The translations under genes were made by a program, and so were the position numbers. The notes under the pieces are model-generated. The model saw only the letters and a list, made by a program, of their open reading frames with translations, was not told where the DNA came from and searched no databases. From UBA1422 sp041859095 (GTDB taxonomy: Bacteria; Bacillota; Clostridia; Peptostreptococcales; Anaerovoracaceae), in the NCBI GenBank assembly GCA_041859095.1, contig JBHEKY010000016.1, positions 62,001 to 126,000 of the forward strand: 64,000 bases of DNA, given 5' to 3'. Positions 1 to 8,418 of this stretch are shown in pieces (positions within the stretch are counted from its first letter, which is position 1; each line of letters opens with the position of its first letter).

Positions 1-359
1 CTCATAGGTTCCCCGGCGAAGAAATGTGCCAAAACCATGGTAAATAATGGATTCACACAGAACAATACTGCTGCCGTGGAGGCATTGGAATTCTCGACAC
101 CCAGTTGGAAAAGTACCATCGATATGGGGATACAAATGATTCCAAGAATCAACAGATTTTGCCAATCTTTTTGGTTTAGTTGTAGCCCTGTTTTCTTGAT
201 ATCCATCAATGCCGGTGCAAACAGCAGTGCGCCTCCCAGCATAAAACGGAGAAAAGTAAGTTGAAATGCATCCAATTGATTGCCTGCCATCTTCAGCCCA
301 ACTTCCATGGTACCAAAGAGGAAAGCGGTGATAATCACATATAAATATTCCTTTTTCAT
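1..359 (-). CDS. EamA/DMT-family permease, N-terminal part
   Basis: The reading frame is open from an ATG at 359 to the window edge, so only about 119 N-terminal residues are visible and the C-terminus lies outside. The protein begins MKKEYLYVIITAFLFGTMEVG and continues with hydrophobic segments at roughly residues 6-24, 34-50, 69-86 and 94-112. It contains the FLRFMLGG and ASTAAVLFCVNPLFT patterns typical of EamA-type drug/metabolite transporters, which are 10-TM inner membrane exporters. A second ATG at 362 is possible. GTGAGG lies 4 bases before the ATG at 359, which is why I prefer it. The substrate cannot be inferred. Confidence 0.75.
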   Translation of the reverse strand, partial: MKKEYLYVIITAFLFGTMEVGLKMAGNQLDAFQLTFLRFMLGGALLFAPALMDIKKTGLQLNQKDWQNLLILGIICIPISMVLFQLGVENSNASTAAVLFCVNPLFTMVLAHFFAGEPM

Positions 360-427
360 CATGCCTCACATTCCAATGTCAAAAATCTAAAAGGCAGTGC
401 ATTGCACCGCCTGATATTGCTTTGTCG

Positions 428-850
428 TTAGTTTAGAATCTCACAGTTTGAGAAATCGACACCAATCAATTCTTCCTTTTCGGCACTTAGGCTTACGGTG
501 AAGTTAATCCCAAAGTCGTCTGAAATGATTTTGAGCCGTTCGATAAACTCAGGCAGGTTCCCAAGGGATACATCTGCATATCGCAGAATCCCGTCGATGA
601 ACATGGTATCTATGTCATGATCTGAACTGATAATGCCATAAATGAACCCAATGTATTCATCGCTGTTTGTAATATGCGTATACTCGGCCATGCATACATT
701 TCGTATGTCATGTTTGAGCTCGTACATAAGATCCTCATTCTTGTTGATAAATAGAACGTGTCCGTCACAGTTATCCACCAACTCGTTGGCCAATGCCAGC
801 ATCTGTTTTGTTTTGCCACTTCCTTTGTGGCCGATCAAAAGTCTCACCAT
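428..850 (-). CDS. Small P-loop NTPase, conserved hypothetical
   Basis: A 140-residue protein starting MVRLLIGHKGSGKT, with a clear Walker A motif at residues 7-14. A Walker B-like hydrophobic strand ending in Asp (DTMFIDGI) lies in the middle. No other domain is recognisable. GGGAGG 8 bases upstream selects the ATG at 850 over an in-frame TTG at 871. It probably binds ATP or GTP in the cytoplasm, but no partner or pathway can be assigned. It is separated from rlmN by 119 bases that hold its own candidate promoter and a dyad, so it appears to be independently regulated. Similar short P-loop proteins occur in Clostridia as uncharacterised genes. Confidence 0.75.
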   Translation of the reverse strand: MVRLLIGHKGSGKTKQMLALANELVDNCDGHVLFINKNEDLMYELKHDIRNVCMAEYTHITNSDEYIGFIYGIISSDHDIDTMFIDGILRYADVSLGNLPEFIERLKIISDDFGINFTVSLSAEKEELIGVDFSNCEILN

Positions 851-885
851 AATAACCGCCTCCCAACTCAATTTATTTAAAAATA

Positions 886-914
886 ATTATACACCATCAA
901 CTGATGGTGCACAA
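886..914 (-). promoter_or_regulatory. Candidate promoter for the P-loop gene, with dyad in the spacer
   Basis: On the minus strand TTGTGC (914-909) and TATAAT (891-886) are separated by exactly 17 bases. The -10 is perfect and the -35 weak (3 of 6). The spacer is filled by a dyad, CACCATCAACTGATGGTG on the plus strand (892-909), with 8 of 8 paired bases around a 2-base centre. A dyad in this position is typical of a repressor or MerR-type activator site. It could also act as a weak terminator for rlmN, but no clean T-run follows. Confidence 0.5.
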
Positions 915-969
915 TACAATAACAGAAATAGCCGTCGGAATTCTCCGATTATTTTACTCGTTTTTACAC

Positions 970-1989
970 TTATTTTAGGTTCTGTCGGAGTTGTCCGCAG
1001 GCACCGTCGATATCTGCGCCCAGCTCTCTGCGCACGGTTGCTGAAATACCTTTGGTTTCCAGCCTGGCTTGCAGGTCTTTGGCATGTTTCCGCCTGGTTC
1101 CCACAAGGCCGGTTTCGGTCACTGGATTCAGCGGAATCAGATTGACATGGCAAAGCATGCCTCTAAGTTTTCTGGCCAATAGGTCTATCATTTCCGTCGT
1201 GTCATTGACCCCTTCCACCAGTGCATACTCAAAAGTGATCCTCCGTCCGGTTTGCTCAATGTATCTTTTGCAAGCAGCCAGAAGCGCATCCAGGGGATAC
1301 TTGTTATTAATGGGCATCATGGAAGAACGAAGCTCATCAGTGGGGGCATGAAGGGAGATGGCCAAATTTACCTGAGGAAAATCTTTGGCAAATCGGTCAA
1401 TTTGTGAAATCAAACCACATGTGGATACCGTAATATTTCGAAGACCAAGATTAAGCCCTTCCTTTGCATGCACCAGGTGAATGAACTTAGCCAAATTACT
1501 ATAATTTGCCAAAGGTTCTCCCGTTCCCATGACAACAATATGGTTAATTTTTTCTCCTGTATCCCGTTGCACTTCCAGCAGCTGACCTATCATTTCGCCT
1601 GCGGTGAGATTGCGTTCCATGCCGCCGATTCCTGAGGCACAAAAATTACAGCCCATTGCACAGCCGATTTGGGATGAAATGCAAATGCTACTGCCATACG
1701 CATACTTCATCAAGACGGTTTCCACGGTTTTGCCATCTAGCATTTGAAACAAGTATTTTCTTGTTCCATCTTTGTCCGAAACCTGAATATTCTTGACCTT
1801 CATATTTGTCAAGCGTGCCGTTTGGCTTAATTTTTCACGCAAAGACGCCGATAGATCGCTTATCTCAGCATAATCTGTAGCACCCCTGGCAATCCAACGA
1901 AACAACTGCCCTGCCCGAAAAGGTTTTTCTCCCATGGACTCGAATATCGCTTTTAATTCATCTAAGGATTGGTCGCGTAAATCTATCAT
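970..1989 (-). CDS. rlmN: 23S rRNA/tRNA adenine-C2 methyltransferase RlmN
   Basis: A radical SAM enzyme of 339 residues, close to the usual family length. It methylates C2 of A2503 in 23S rRNA and A37 in some tRNAs. The [4Fe-4S] motif CAMGCNFC and the GTGEPLANY and ISLHAPTDELR patterns are all present. A C-terminal Cys in GADIDGACGQLR is in the expected position for the methyl-transfer cysteine. The start overlaps the ileS stop by 4 bases (ATGA), so the two are translationally coupled. In many Firmicutes rlmN lies between rsmB and prpC; here it has moved to the ileS transcription unit. Confidence 0.97.
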   Translation of the reverse strand: MIDLRDQSLDELKAIFESMGEKPFRAGQLFRWIARGATDYAEISDLSASLREKLSQTARLTNMKVKNIQVSDKDGTRKYLFQMLDGKTVETVLMKYAYGSSICISSQIGCAMGCNFCASGIGGMERNLTAGEMIGQLLEVQRDTGEKINHIVVMGTGEPLANYSNLAKFIHLVHAKEGLNLGLRNITVSTCGLISQIDRFAKDFPQVNLAISLHAPTDELRSSMMPINNKYPLDALLAACKRYIEQTGRRITFEYALVEGVNDTTEMIDLLARKLRGMLCHVNLIPLNPVTETGLVGTRRKHAKDLQARLETKGISATVRRELGADIDGACGQLRQNLK

Positions 1990-4900
1990 ATTTTTTCCAC
2001 ACCGATGCCAGTTTTGTGGCCGTTCACGTCAAAGACTTCAAGTTCTTTTCCGACAATCACTTCCTCAGCCAGGGTCTCTTTCATAATATAGCCACGATGT
2101 TTTTCTAGCGCAGTGTTCACCTCTTCGTCCGCGAAAAGGTGAATACGGATGTGGTCCATCATCTCAAAGTCCATTTGCTTTCGGAGTTGTTGCACCTTTG
2201 ATACCAGTTCTCTTGCCAAGCCTTCGTCAATCAGATCAGCCGTCAGGGTCGTATCCAAAATCGTGAATACATTCTTTTCCATTGCCACAGCAAACCCTTC
2301 TCTTGCACTGATTTTGATGTCTACCATATCGGTAGTAATCATCATCGCCTCCCCGGCAATTACCATAGAAACCGGTTCTCCAGAGAAAAACAGAGAGGGT
2401 TCAACCTTTGTCAGCGCTTCTCCGAATGCTTTAATCCTTGAGCCCATCTCAGGACCAGCCACTTTGAAATTTGGCTTAAGACTATAGTCCATCATGGAAC
2501 CCAGATCTTTTTCGAAGACCACGCTCTTAATGTTCAATTCTTCCATAATCAGTGGTGTCAGGTCACCGATGAGACTTTCGTATTTGCCGTCGATGAGGAC
2601 GCTATTCAATGGCTGTCTAACCTTGATACGCTCTTTTTCTCTAGCGCCTCTACCTAATCCGACCAGATCCCGGACCAGGTCCATTCTCTCTTCTACTTTG
2701 ACATCGATCCTGTCGATATCTGCCGTGGGCATGAAAGAAATGTGAACCGATTCTTCCCCTGTCAGATTTGTATAAATTTCATCGGAGAGAAATGGCGCAA
2801 AAGGTGCCATCAGTTGAGATACACCCACCAAAACTTCATAGGTTGTCAGATAGACAGATTTTTTGTCTTCTGTCAGCGTCTCTTCCCAGAATCTGCGACG
2901 AGCCCGCCTAATGTACCAGTTGGACAAATCTTCATTAACGAATTCCTGAATTTTTCGAACGCTCTTCATATGGTCGTAACGATCCATCTCTTCACGGACT
3001 TCCTGAATCAACTTGTTGTATTTGGATAATATCCAGCGATCCAGTTCCGGCCGGTTAGATTCATCCACCGCAAGAGTTTTTGGCTCGATTCCATCCTGAT
3101 TTGAGTATAATACAAAGAAATTGTATACGTTTCGGATGGTCCCAAAGAACTTACTGACGATTTCAATAAGACCGTCTTCATCAAATTTGGTAGGTGACCA
3201 AGCAGGTGAAACGTGAAGCAAATACCATCGAGTGGCATCTGCGCCGTATTTATCGAACAGGTTAAACGGATCCACGGTATTGCCTTTGGTCTTGCTCATT
3301 TTTTTGCCATCTTTATCAAGAATCAAATCATTGACCAGGCAATTTCTGTATGGCGAAGTCCCTTTGATAAAAGTGGATATGGCAATTAATGAGTAGAACC
3401 ATCCTCGGGTTTGGTCAATGCCTTCGCAGATAAAGTCAGCCGGGAATAAATCCTTATCAAAGATCTCTTTGTTTTCAAACGGGTAATGCCATTGGGCGAA
3501 GGGCATAGCGCCACTGTCAAACCAACAGTCGATGACCTCCGGAATTCGGGTCATGGTGCCTCCACATTCTGTGCAGGTTAAATGAACCTCATCCACATAC
3601 GGGCGGTGAAGCTCAATGCCTGCGGAAAGGTCTTCTTTGGCCCGAGTTTTCAGCTCTTCGATGCTGCCGATGCAATCTGTATTTCCGCATTCGCAACGCC
3701 AGATGGGAATAGGGGTACCCCAATACCGGTTTCTGGAAATGGCCCAGTCTTTCACGTCTTCCAGCCAATTACCAAAACGCTTTTCACCTACAAAATCCGG
3801 ATACCAATTGACCGCCTGATTATTGGCTACCAGTTGATCCCGTATTTTTGTCATCTCTATGTACCAGCTTGGTTTTGCATAATATATCAAAGATGTACTG
3901 CAACGCCAGCAGTGTGGGTAATTGTGAAGCATCTTTTCTTTGGAAAACAGCTTGCCGTTTTCGGCCAGATATTTCAATATTTCAATGTCTAGCCCTTCTT
4001 CCATAACAAAACGACCGGCCCAGGGGGTTTCCGTATAATTTCCTTCTTCATCCACTGGATTTGGGACAGGCAAATCATAACGTCGGCCTGTCTGATAGTC
4101 ATCCTCACCAAATGCAGGTGCGGTATGAACAATCCCGGTACCGTCTTCAATGGTGACATAGTCCCCACAGGTAACAAAGAATGCCTTTTTGTCCACTTTA
4201 ACGAAGGGCATCAGCTGATCATATTCCAGATATTCCAAGTCTTTGCCCTTCATCTCTTCCAGGATATCATATCCCCCGGCGCCTAGCACTTTGTCGGCCA
4301 GGTTCTTTGCCACATAGAAAACGTTTCCTTCTTCTGCGCCTTGTGTCATTCTTGCTTTGATATAATCAACCTGTGGACCCACAGTCAAGGCAACATTAGA
4401 GGCAAGTGTCCAGGGCGTGGTAGTCCATGCAAGAAAAAATGCATCTGCGTCCTTTTGCTTAAACTTTGCCACCAAGGTCAGGGTCTGTACCTCTTTGTAG
4501 CCCTGTGCCACTTCGTGAGAAGCCAAGCCGGTTCCGCAACGAGGGCAATAGGGTAGAATTTTATGGCCTTCATAAATCAGGCCCGCATCATAGAATTGCT
4601 TCTGGAGCCACCAATTGCTCTCGATATAATCATTTTCCAAAGTGATATAAGGGTGATCCAAATCAATCAGATATCCCATCCGTTTGGTCATTTCTTCCCA
4701 TTGGCTATAATAGGTAAAAACCGATTCCTTGCACTTTTCATTGAATTCGGCGATTCCGTACTTTTCGATGTCTTGTTTACCGTTCATACCCAATTGCTTT
4801 TCAACTTCAATTTCAACCGGCAGGCCGTGAGTGTCCCAACCGGCTTTCCGGTGGACTTCATACCCTTTCATGGTCCAATATCTGCAAACGGAATCCTTCA

Positions 4901-5087
4901 GGGTTCTAGCCATGACATGGTGAATCCCCGGCTTTCCGTTTGCGGTGGGCGGGCCTTCATAAAACACAAAGGGAGGCATGCCTTCTCTTGTAGAAACACA
5001 CTTGCCCAACAAATTCTCATCTTCCCAGAGTTTAATCTGGTCCTTTTGGACCTCTGCAATAGGTCTTTCTGATAAGTTTTTAAACAT
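1986..5087 (-). CDS. ileS: Isoleucyl-tRNA synthetase, type 2 (IleRS2)
   Basis: Class I synthetase of 1033 residues that charges tRNA-Ile. Length and the PTANGKPG sequence place it in the IleRS2 (eukaryote-like) group rather than the roughly 920-residue bacterial type 1. The nucleotide-binding signature reads G54-I-H-H57, a GXHH arrangement in place of HXGH, followed by KMSKT at 596-600. Cysteine pairs CPRC (181-184), CWRC (393-396) and CECG/CTECG (about 466 and 505) suggest zinc sites. The editing domain lies roughly at 215-390 (WTTTPWTLAS). IleRS2 is linked to natural mupirocin resistance. The gene follows a T-box leader and is coupled to rlmN downstream. Confidence 0.97.
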   Translation of the reverse strand: MFKNLSERPIAEVQKDQIKLWEDENLLGKCVSTREGMPPFVFYEGPPTANGKPGIHHVMARTLKDSVCRYWTMKGYEVHRKAGWDTHGLPVEIEVEKQLGMNGKQDIEKYGIAEFNEKCKESVFTYYSQWEEMTKRMGYLIDLDHPYITLENDYIESNWWLQKQFYDAGLIYEGHKILPYCPRCGTGLASHEVAQGYKEVQTLTLVAKFKQKDADAFFLAWTTTPWTLASNVALTVGPQVDYIKARMTQGAEEGNVFYVAKNLADKVLGAGGYDILEEMKGKDLEYLEYDQLMPFVKVDKKAFFVTCGDYVTIEDGTGIVHTAPAFGEDDYQTGRRYDLPVPNPVDEEGNYTETPWAGRFVMEEGLDIEILKYLAENGKLFSKEKMLHNYPHCWRCSTSLIYYAKPSWYIEMTKIRDQLVANNQAVNWYPDFVGEKRFGNWLEDVKDWAISRNRYWGTPIPIWRCECGNTDCIGSIEELKTRAKEDLSAGIELHRPYVDEVHLTCTECGGTMTRIPEVIDCWFDSGAMPFAQWHYPFENKEIFDKDLFPADFICEGIDQTRGWFYSLIAISTFIKGTSPYRNCLVNDLILDKDGKKMSKTKGNTVDPFNLFDKYGADATRWYLLHVSPAWSPTKFDEDGLIEIVSKFFGTIRNVYNFFVLYSNQDGIEPKTLAVDESNRPELDRWILSKYNKLIQEVREEMDRYDHMKSVRKIQEFVNEDLSNWYIRRARRRFWEETLTEDKKSVYLTTYEVLVGVSQLMAPFAPFLSDEIYTNLTGEESVHISFMPTADIDRIDVKVEERMDLVRDLVGLGRGAREKERIKVRQPLNSVLIDGKYESLIGDLTPLIMEELNIKSVVFEKDLGSMMDYSLKPNFKVAGPEMGSRIKAFGEALTKVEPSLFFSGEPVSMVIAGEAMMITTDMVDIKISAREGFAVAMEKNVFTILDTTLTADLIDEGLARELVSKVQQLRKQMDFEMMDHIRIHLFADEEVNTALEKHRGYIMKETLAEEVIVGKELEVFDVNGHKTGIGVEKI

Positions 5088-5382
5088 CTCTTCTATTATT
5101 TTCCTTTCATGATTGGATTCATATTGGATTTACTTCAAATTCATAAATAAAAACAAAAAATCCCTGATCAAATAAAATGATTAGGGACGATTCTTAAACC
5201 GCGGTACCACCCTAGTTGCAGCCGTCGTAAACGGTCTGCCGCTTCTTTGTGATTGAGCTCCAAACTGATCCGCCTCTCCATCTCCCCTACAATCTCTCAG
5301 CAATCGATTGTTTCTCTGTAAGGTTCAACCCCGGAAGGCCGGTTTCTTCAACGCTCTTCGCCTATTTAGTTGTTATTTGTAC
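5088..5382 (-). promoter_or_regulatory. T-box riboswitch leader of ileS
   Basis: This gene-free stretch is a roughly 295-base leader. The conserved T-box AGGGTGGTACCGCGG lies at 5213-5199 on the minus strand. It is followed by a terminator hairpin (5187-5161, stems TCCCTAATCA and TGATCAGGGA with one mismatch, then T6). A GAGTA element near the 5' end fits the base of stem I. T-box leaders sense uncharged tRNA; the downstream gene implies tRNA-Ile. AUC triplets are present, but I could not place the specifier loop confidently by eye. Confidence 0.93.
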
Positions 5383-5388
5383 TCGCCT

Positions 5389-5417
5389 ATTGTATAAAGA
5401 AAGCCTTGAAATGTCAA
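5389..5417 (-). promoter_or_regulatory. Sigma-A promoter of the ileS T-box unit
   Basis: TTGACA (5417-5412) and TACAAT (5394-5389) are separated by 17 bases on the minus strand, giving a start near 5382. The -35 hexamer overlaps the upper stem and loop of the terminator that ends the upstream metallopeptidase transcript. Confidence 0.8.
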
Positions 5418-5426
5418 GGCTTTCTT
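5397..5426 (-). terminator. Terminator after the pnp-metallopeptidase unit
   Basis: Perfect 13-bp inverted repeat (AAGAAAGCCTTGA at 5397-5409, TCAAGGCTTTCTT at 5414-5426) with a 4-base loop. It is followed on the minus strand by a short T-containing tail (TTTATA). It lies 9 bases after the metallopeptidase stop codon. Confidence 0.75.
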
Positions 5427-5435
5427 AGGTTTGTG

Positions 5436-5822
5436 TTATTTTGTGTATCGGCCGGTGGGGCGCCTTAAGTACTTGTCCAAAGAGACGTCGTCCTTCTTTT
5501 CAAGCCCCCGCTCTCCTGCCAGAGATTCCAGATGATGGGTGAATTCATGGAGCAGGGTTTCCCGCAATTGCTCCTTGAACGCTTCCGGTCGCAAATGGCC
5601 ATATACCCGTTCAAATGATCCAAAATAGATGTATATCAGCCGTCCCATGACTCCACTGCGAACATATTCGCCCATAATGTACAAATCACTTTTACGGGCA
5701 TATTCGCTGAATTTCACATCGGGCAGTAGCAGAATTCCCCCGTTTAGTTCTTTGTAGAACTCCTGGGGCAATCCTTCTGCGATTTCATCCAACATCACTT
5801 GAGCATCGTCGATGGTAATCAT
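5436..5822 (-). CDS. Zincin-like metallopeptidase family protein
   Basis: A 128-residue protein with the zinc-protease motif HEFTH at residues 92-96, inside LHEFTHHLESLAGERG. This matches the short Zincin_1 (DUF1025-type) family often annotated as a possible minicollagenase-like metallopeptidase. There is no signal peptide, so a cytoplasmic location is likely. It lies 2 bases after pnp and is the last gene of that operon. The physiological substrate is unknown in this family. The third zinc ligand is probably the Glu or His just downstream, but I cannot assign it. Confidence 0.85.
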   Translation of the reverse strand: MITIDDAQVMLDEIAEGLPQEFYKELNGGILLLPDVKFSEYARKSDLYIMGEYVRSGVMGRLIYIYFGSFERVYGHLRPEAFKEQLRETLLHEFTHHLESLAGERGLEKKDDVSLDKYLRRPTGRYTK

Positions 5823-5824
5823 GG

Positions 5825-7921
5825 TTACAGATCAGCACGGCTCAGGTTGATTCTTCCCTGATTGTCGATCTCGTTTACTTTGACCTCAACCGTGTCACCA
5901 ATGTTCATGACATCTTCTACCTTTTCGACTCTTTGCTTGGACATCTTGGAGATATGCAGCAAACCGTCTTTGCCAGGCAGGATTTCGATGAAAGCGCCAA
6001 AGTTCATAATACGTACGACTTTACCCATATAGGTTTCACCGACTTCAACGTCTTTGACAAGCATATTGATTTCACGAAGTCCGGCTTCTGCCGCTTCCAT
6101 GTTGGGTGCCGCGATGTAAACCAAACCTGTGTCGTCGATGTCGATTTTAACACCGGTACGATCAATGATGCCATTGATGGTTTTGCCTCCCGGTCCGATG
6201 ACAGTACGGATCTTGTCCGGATGAATCATCATGGAAATGATTCTTGGTGCATAAGGTGACATTTCTGGTCTCGGTTCTGAAATTTCAGTCATCATTTCGT
6301 TTAGGATATGAACTCTACCTTCATAAGCCTGACTCAATGCGTCTTCTAGAACTTGTCTGGAAAGTCCGTGAACTTTGATGTCCATCTGGATTGCTGTGAT
6401 ACCATCCTTTGTACCTGCCACTTTAAAGTCCATGTCACCCAGGAAATCTTCCATCCCCTGTATGTCGGAAAGAATCGCCATTTTGCTGGAGCCATCCGGT
6501 TCAACCCGTTCAATCAGGCCCATTGCAATTCCGGCAACCGGCTTTGTGATGGGTACACCGGCATCCATCAGCGCCAAGGTGCTTCCGCAGACCGACGCCT
6601 GAGAAGTGGATCCATTGGAGGAAAGGATTTCGGATACTACACGGATTGCATACGGGAATTCTTCCACATCGGGAAGTACAGGAATCAATGCACGTTCTGC
6701 CAGCGCGCCGTGTCCGATTTCTCTTCGGCCGGGGCCACGCATGGGTCTTGCTTCACCTACAGAATACGCAGGGAAATTATATTGGTGCATATATCTCTTG
6801 TCGGTTTCTTCAGAAATGCCATCCAGGCGCTGGCCTTCGCCAACTGGTCCTAGGGTGACAATAGAAAGCGCTTGCGTCTGACCTCTCTTGAACAAGCCGG
6901 TACCATGGCATCTTGGCAAAATTCCGGTTTCAACCCAGATTTGTCTGATTTCGTCATGCTTCCGGTTGTCAGGTCTGATTCCGTCATCCAGAATCATACC
7001 GCGGACTTGTTCTTTTGTGATGGCATACAGCACATTACCGATATCTTTTCCGCTCTCAGGATACTTGTCGGCGAAGTATTCTTTGGTTTCAACTTCAACC
7101 GCATCCATGTTGTCCAGCCGCTCTTGCTTTTCGACGGTTTGTACTGCCGCACGCATCTTTGCAACAGCAAATTCGCGGACTTCGGCTTCCAAAGCTTCGG
7201 GCGCCTTGTATAATGCGATTTCTTTTTTGGGTTTGCCGATTTCTGCAACAATTCCTTCGATGAAAGCCACGATTTTTTTAATTTCTTCATGGGCAAACAA
7301 AATGCCTTCCAACACATCTGCTTCAGACACTTCATTAGCGCCGGCCTCCACCATCATGATGGCTTCTTTGGTGCCGGAAACAACCATGTGAAGATCACTG
7401 GCTTCTCTCTCAGCGGAGCCCGGATTGGCAATGAATTCGCCGTTGACACGGCCAACCAGTACAGAACCGGTGGGGCCATCCCATGGGATATCAGAAATCG
7501 CCAATGCAACGGAAGATCCGATCATTGCTGCAATTTCAGACGGGGCATCTTGGTCCATGCTCATAACTGTAGCGACAACCTGCACATCATTGTAAAAACC
7601 CTTTGGGAAAAGGGGGCGCAAAGGCCTGTCCATCAAACGGCAATTCAGGATTGCCTTCTCGCTTGGTCTGGACTCTCTTTTAATAAAGCCGCCCGGGATT
7701 TTACCGGCTGCATACATTTTTTCTTCATAATCACAGCTCAGCGGGAAAAAGTCGATGTCAGGTCTGGGTGATTTGTTCATGACAGCTGTCACGTTTACAA
7801 CCGTGTCCCCATACTTGACCATGACCTGTCCGTTGGCTTGCTCGCATACTTTGCCAATTTCCAGTTGAAGCAATTTGCCTCCAACTGCGGTTCTAAATGT
7901 TTTGTACTCTTCATACCTCAT
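5825..7921 (-). CDS. pnp: Polynucleotide phosphorylase
   Basis: A phosphorolytic 3'-5' exoribonuclease of about 698 residues, a member of the RNA decay machinery. It has two RNase PH domains (roughly 1-230 and 300-540, with the second holding SSNGSTSQASVCG), then a KH domain (MMIHPDKIRTVIGPGGKTI) and a C-terminal S1 domain (GETYMGKVVRIMNFGAFIEI). AGGAGG lies 12 bases before the ATG at 7921. An in-frame TTG at 7930 has only 3 bases of spacing, so the ATG is preferred. It follows rpsO, the classical order, with a hairpin between them. Confidence 0.96.
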   Translation of the reverse strand: MRYEEYKTFRTAVGGKLLQLEIGKVCEQANGQVMVKYGDTVVNVTAVMNKSPRPDIDFFPLSCDYEEKMYAAGKIPGGFIKRESRPSEKAILNCRLMDRPLRPLFPKGFYNDVQVVATVMSMDQDAPSEIAAMIGSSVALAISDIPWDGPTGSVLVGRVNGEFIANPGSAEREASDLHMVVSGTKEAIMMVEAGANEVSEADVLEGILFAHEEIKKIVAFIEGIVAEIGKPKKEIALYKAPEALEAEVREFAVAKMRAAVQTVEKQERLDNMDAVEVETKEYFADKYPESGKDIGNVLYAITKEQVRGMILDDGIRPDNRKHDEIRQIWVETGILPRCHGTGLFKRGQTQALSIVTLGPVGEGQRLDGISEETDKRYMHQYNFPAYSVGEARPMRGPGRREIGHGALAERALIPVLPDVEEFPYAIRVVSEILSSNGSTSQASVCGSTLALMDAGVPITKPVAGIAMGLIERVEPDGSSKMAILSDIQGMEDFLGDMDFKVAGTKDGITAIQMDIKVHGLSRQVLEDALSQAYEGRVHILNEMMTEISEPRPEMSPYAPRIISMMIHPDKIRTVIGPGGKTINGIIDRTGVKIDIDDTGLVYIAAPNMEAAEAGLREINMLVKDVEVGETYMGKVVRIMNFGAFIEILPGKDGLLHISKMSKQRVEKVEDVMNIGDTVEVKVNEIDNQGRINLSRADL

Positions 7922-7978
7922 AATTAACAACTACCTCCTGTTAATTCTTGTGTTTACCATATCGGTTAAATTTATAAA

Positions 7979-8000
7979 AGCGGAGCTCAATGGCTCCGCT
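7979..8000 (-). terminator. rpsO-pnp intergenic hairpin
   Basis: AGCGGAGC (7979-7986) and GCTCCGCT (7993-8000) form an 8-bp perfect stem with a 6-base loop. On the minus strand TTTTATAAATTT follows. It probably acts as a partial terminator or RNA-processing site between rpsO and pnp, as known for this gene pair in other bacteria. Confidence 0.65.
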
Positions 8001-8014
8001 AGTATTTCGTGAAA

Positions 8015-8281
8015 TTACTTTCTTAATCCCAGACGAGCGATGACGGTACGATATCTTTCGATGTCCGTATCTTTCAGGTAATTAAGAAGATTTCTTCTTT
8101 GTCCAACCATCTTGAGAAGGCCTCTTCTAGAATGGTGATCCTTCTTGTGGATTTTTAGATGTTCATTCAAGTCATTGATTCTGAATGTCAGAATCGCTAC
8201 CTGTACTTCCGAGGAACCTGTGTCCCCTTCTTTTAGCTGATACTCTTTAATGATTTCGGCTTTTTTTGTTTGATCAATCAT
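8015..8281 (-). CDS. rpsO: 30S ribosomal protein S15
   Basis: An 88-residue protein of the exact family length. It includes the diagnostic GDTGSSEVQVAILT and the KKDHHSRRGLL and LVGQRRNLLNYL-type stretches (here MVGQRRNLLNYLK). It binds the central domain of 16S rRNA early in 30S assembly. AAAGGAG lies 8 bases before the ATG. It has its own promoter within the ribF-rpsO gap, so the rpsO-pnp pair can be transcribed independently of the rimP operon. Confidence 0.98.
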   Translation of the reverse strand: MIDQTKKAEIIKEYQLKEGDTGSSEVQVAILTFRINDLNEHLKIHKKDHHSRRGLLKMVGQRRNLLNYLKDTDIERYRTVIARLGLRK

Positions 8282-8366
8282 GTGGTTTCTCCTTTTTTTA
8301 TACGCCCTATCCTGAGTCTTCGTCGGAGTGTCGGCAAACTAAGGAAAGGGTAATTCATAACGATTC

Positions 8367-8395
8367 ATGATAACACAAGGCGCTTTTCAATGCAA
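8367..8395 (-). promoter_or_regulatory. Candidate rpsO promoter
   Basis: TTGCAT (8395-8390) and TATCAT (8372-8367) are spaced by 17 bases on the minus strand, giving a start near 8360 and a leader of about 80 bases. The leader has CCCT/AGGG pairing potential, so S15 feedback control is possible but not demonstrable by eye. Confidence 0.55.
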
Positions 8396-8418
8396 GGTGT
8401 TTTTCATACTGGTATTTG

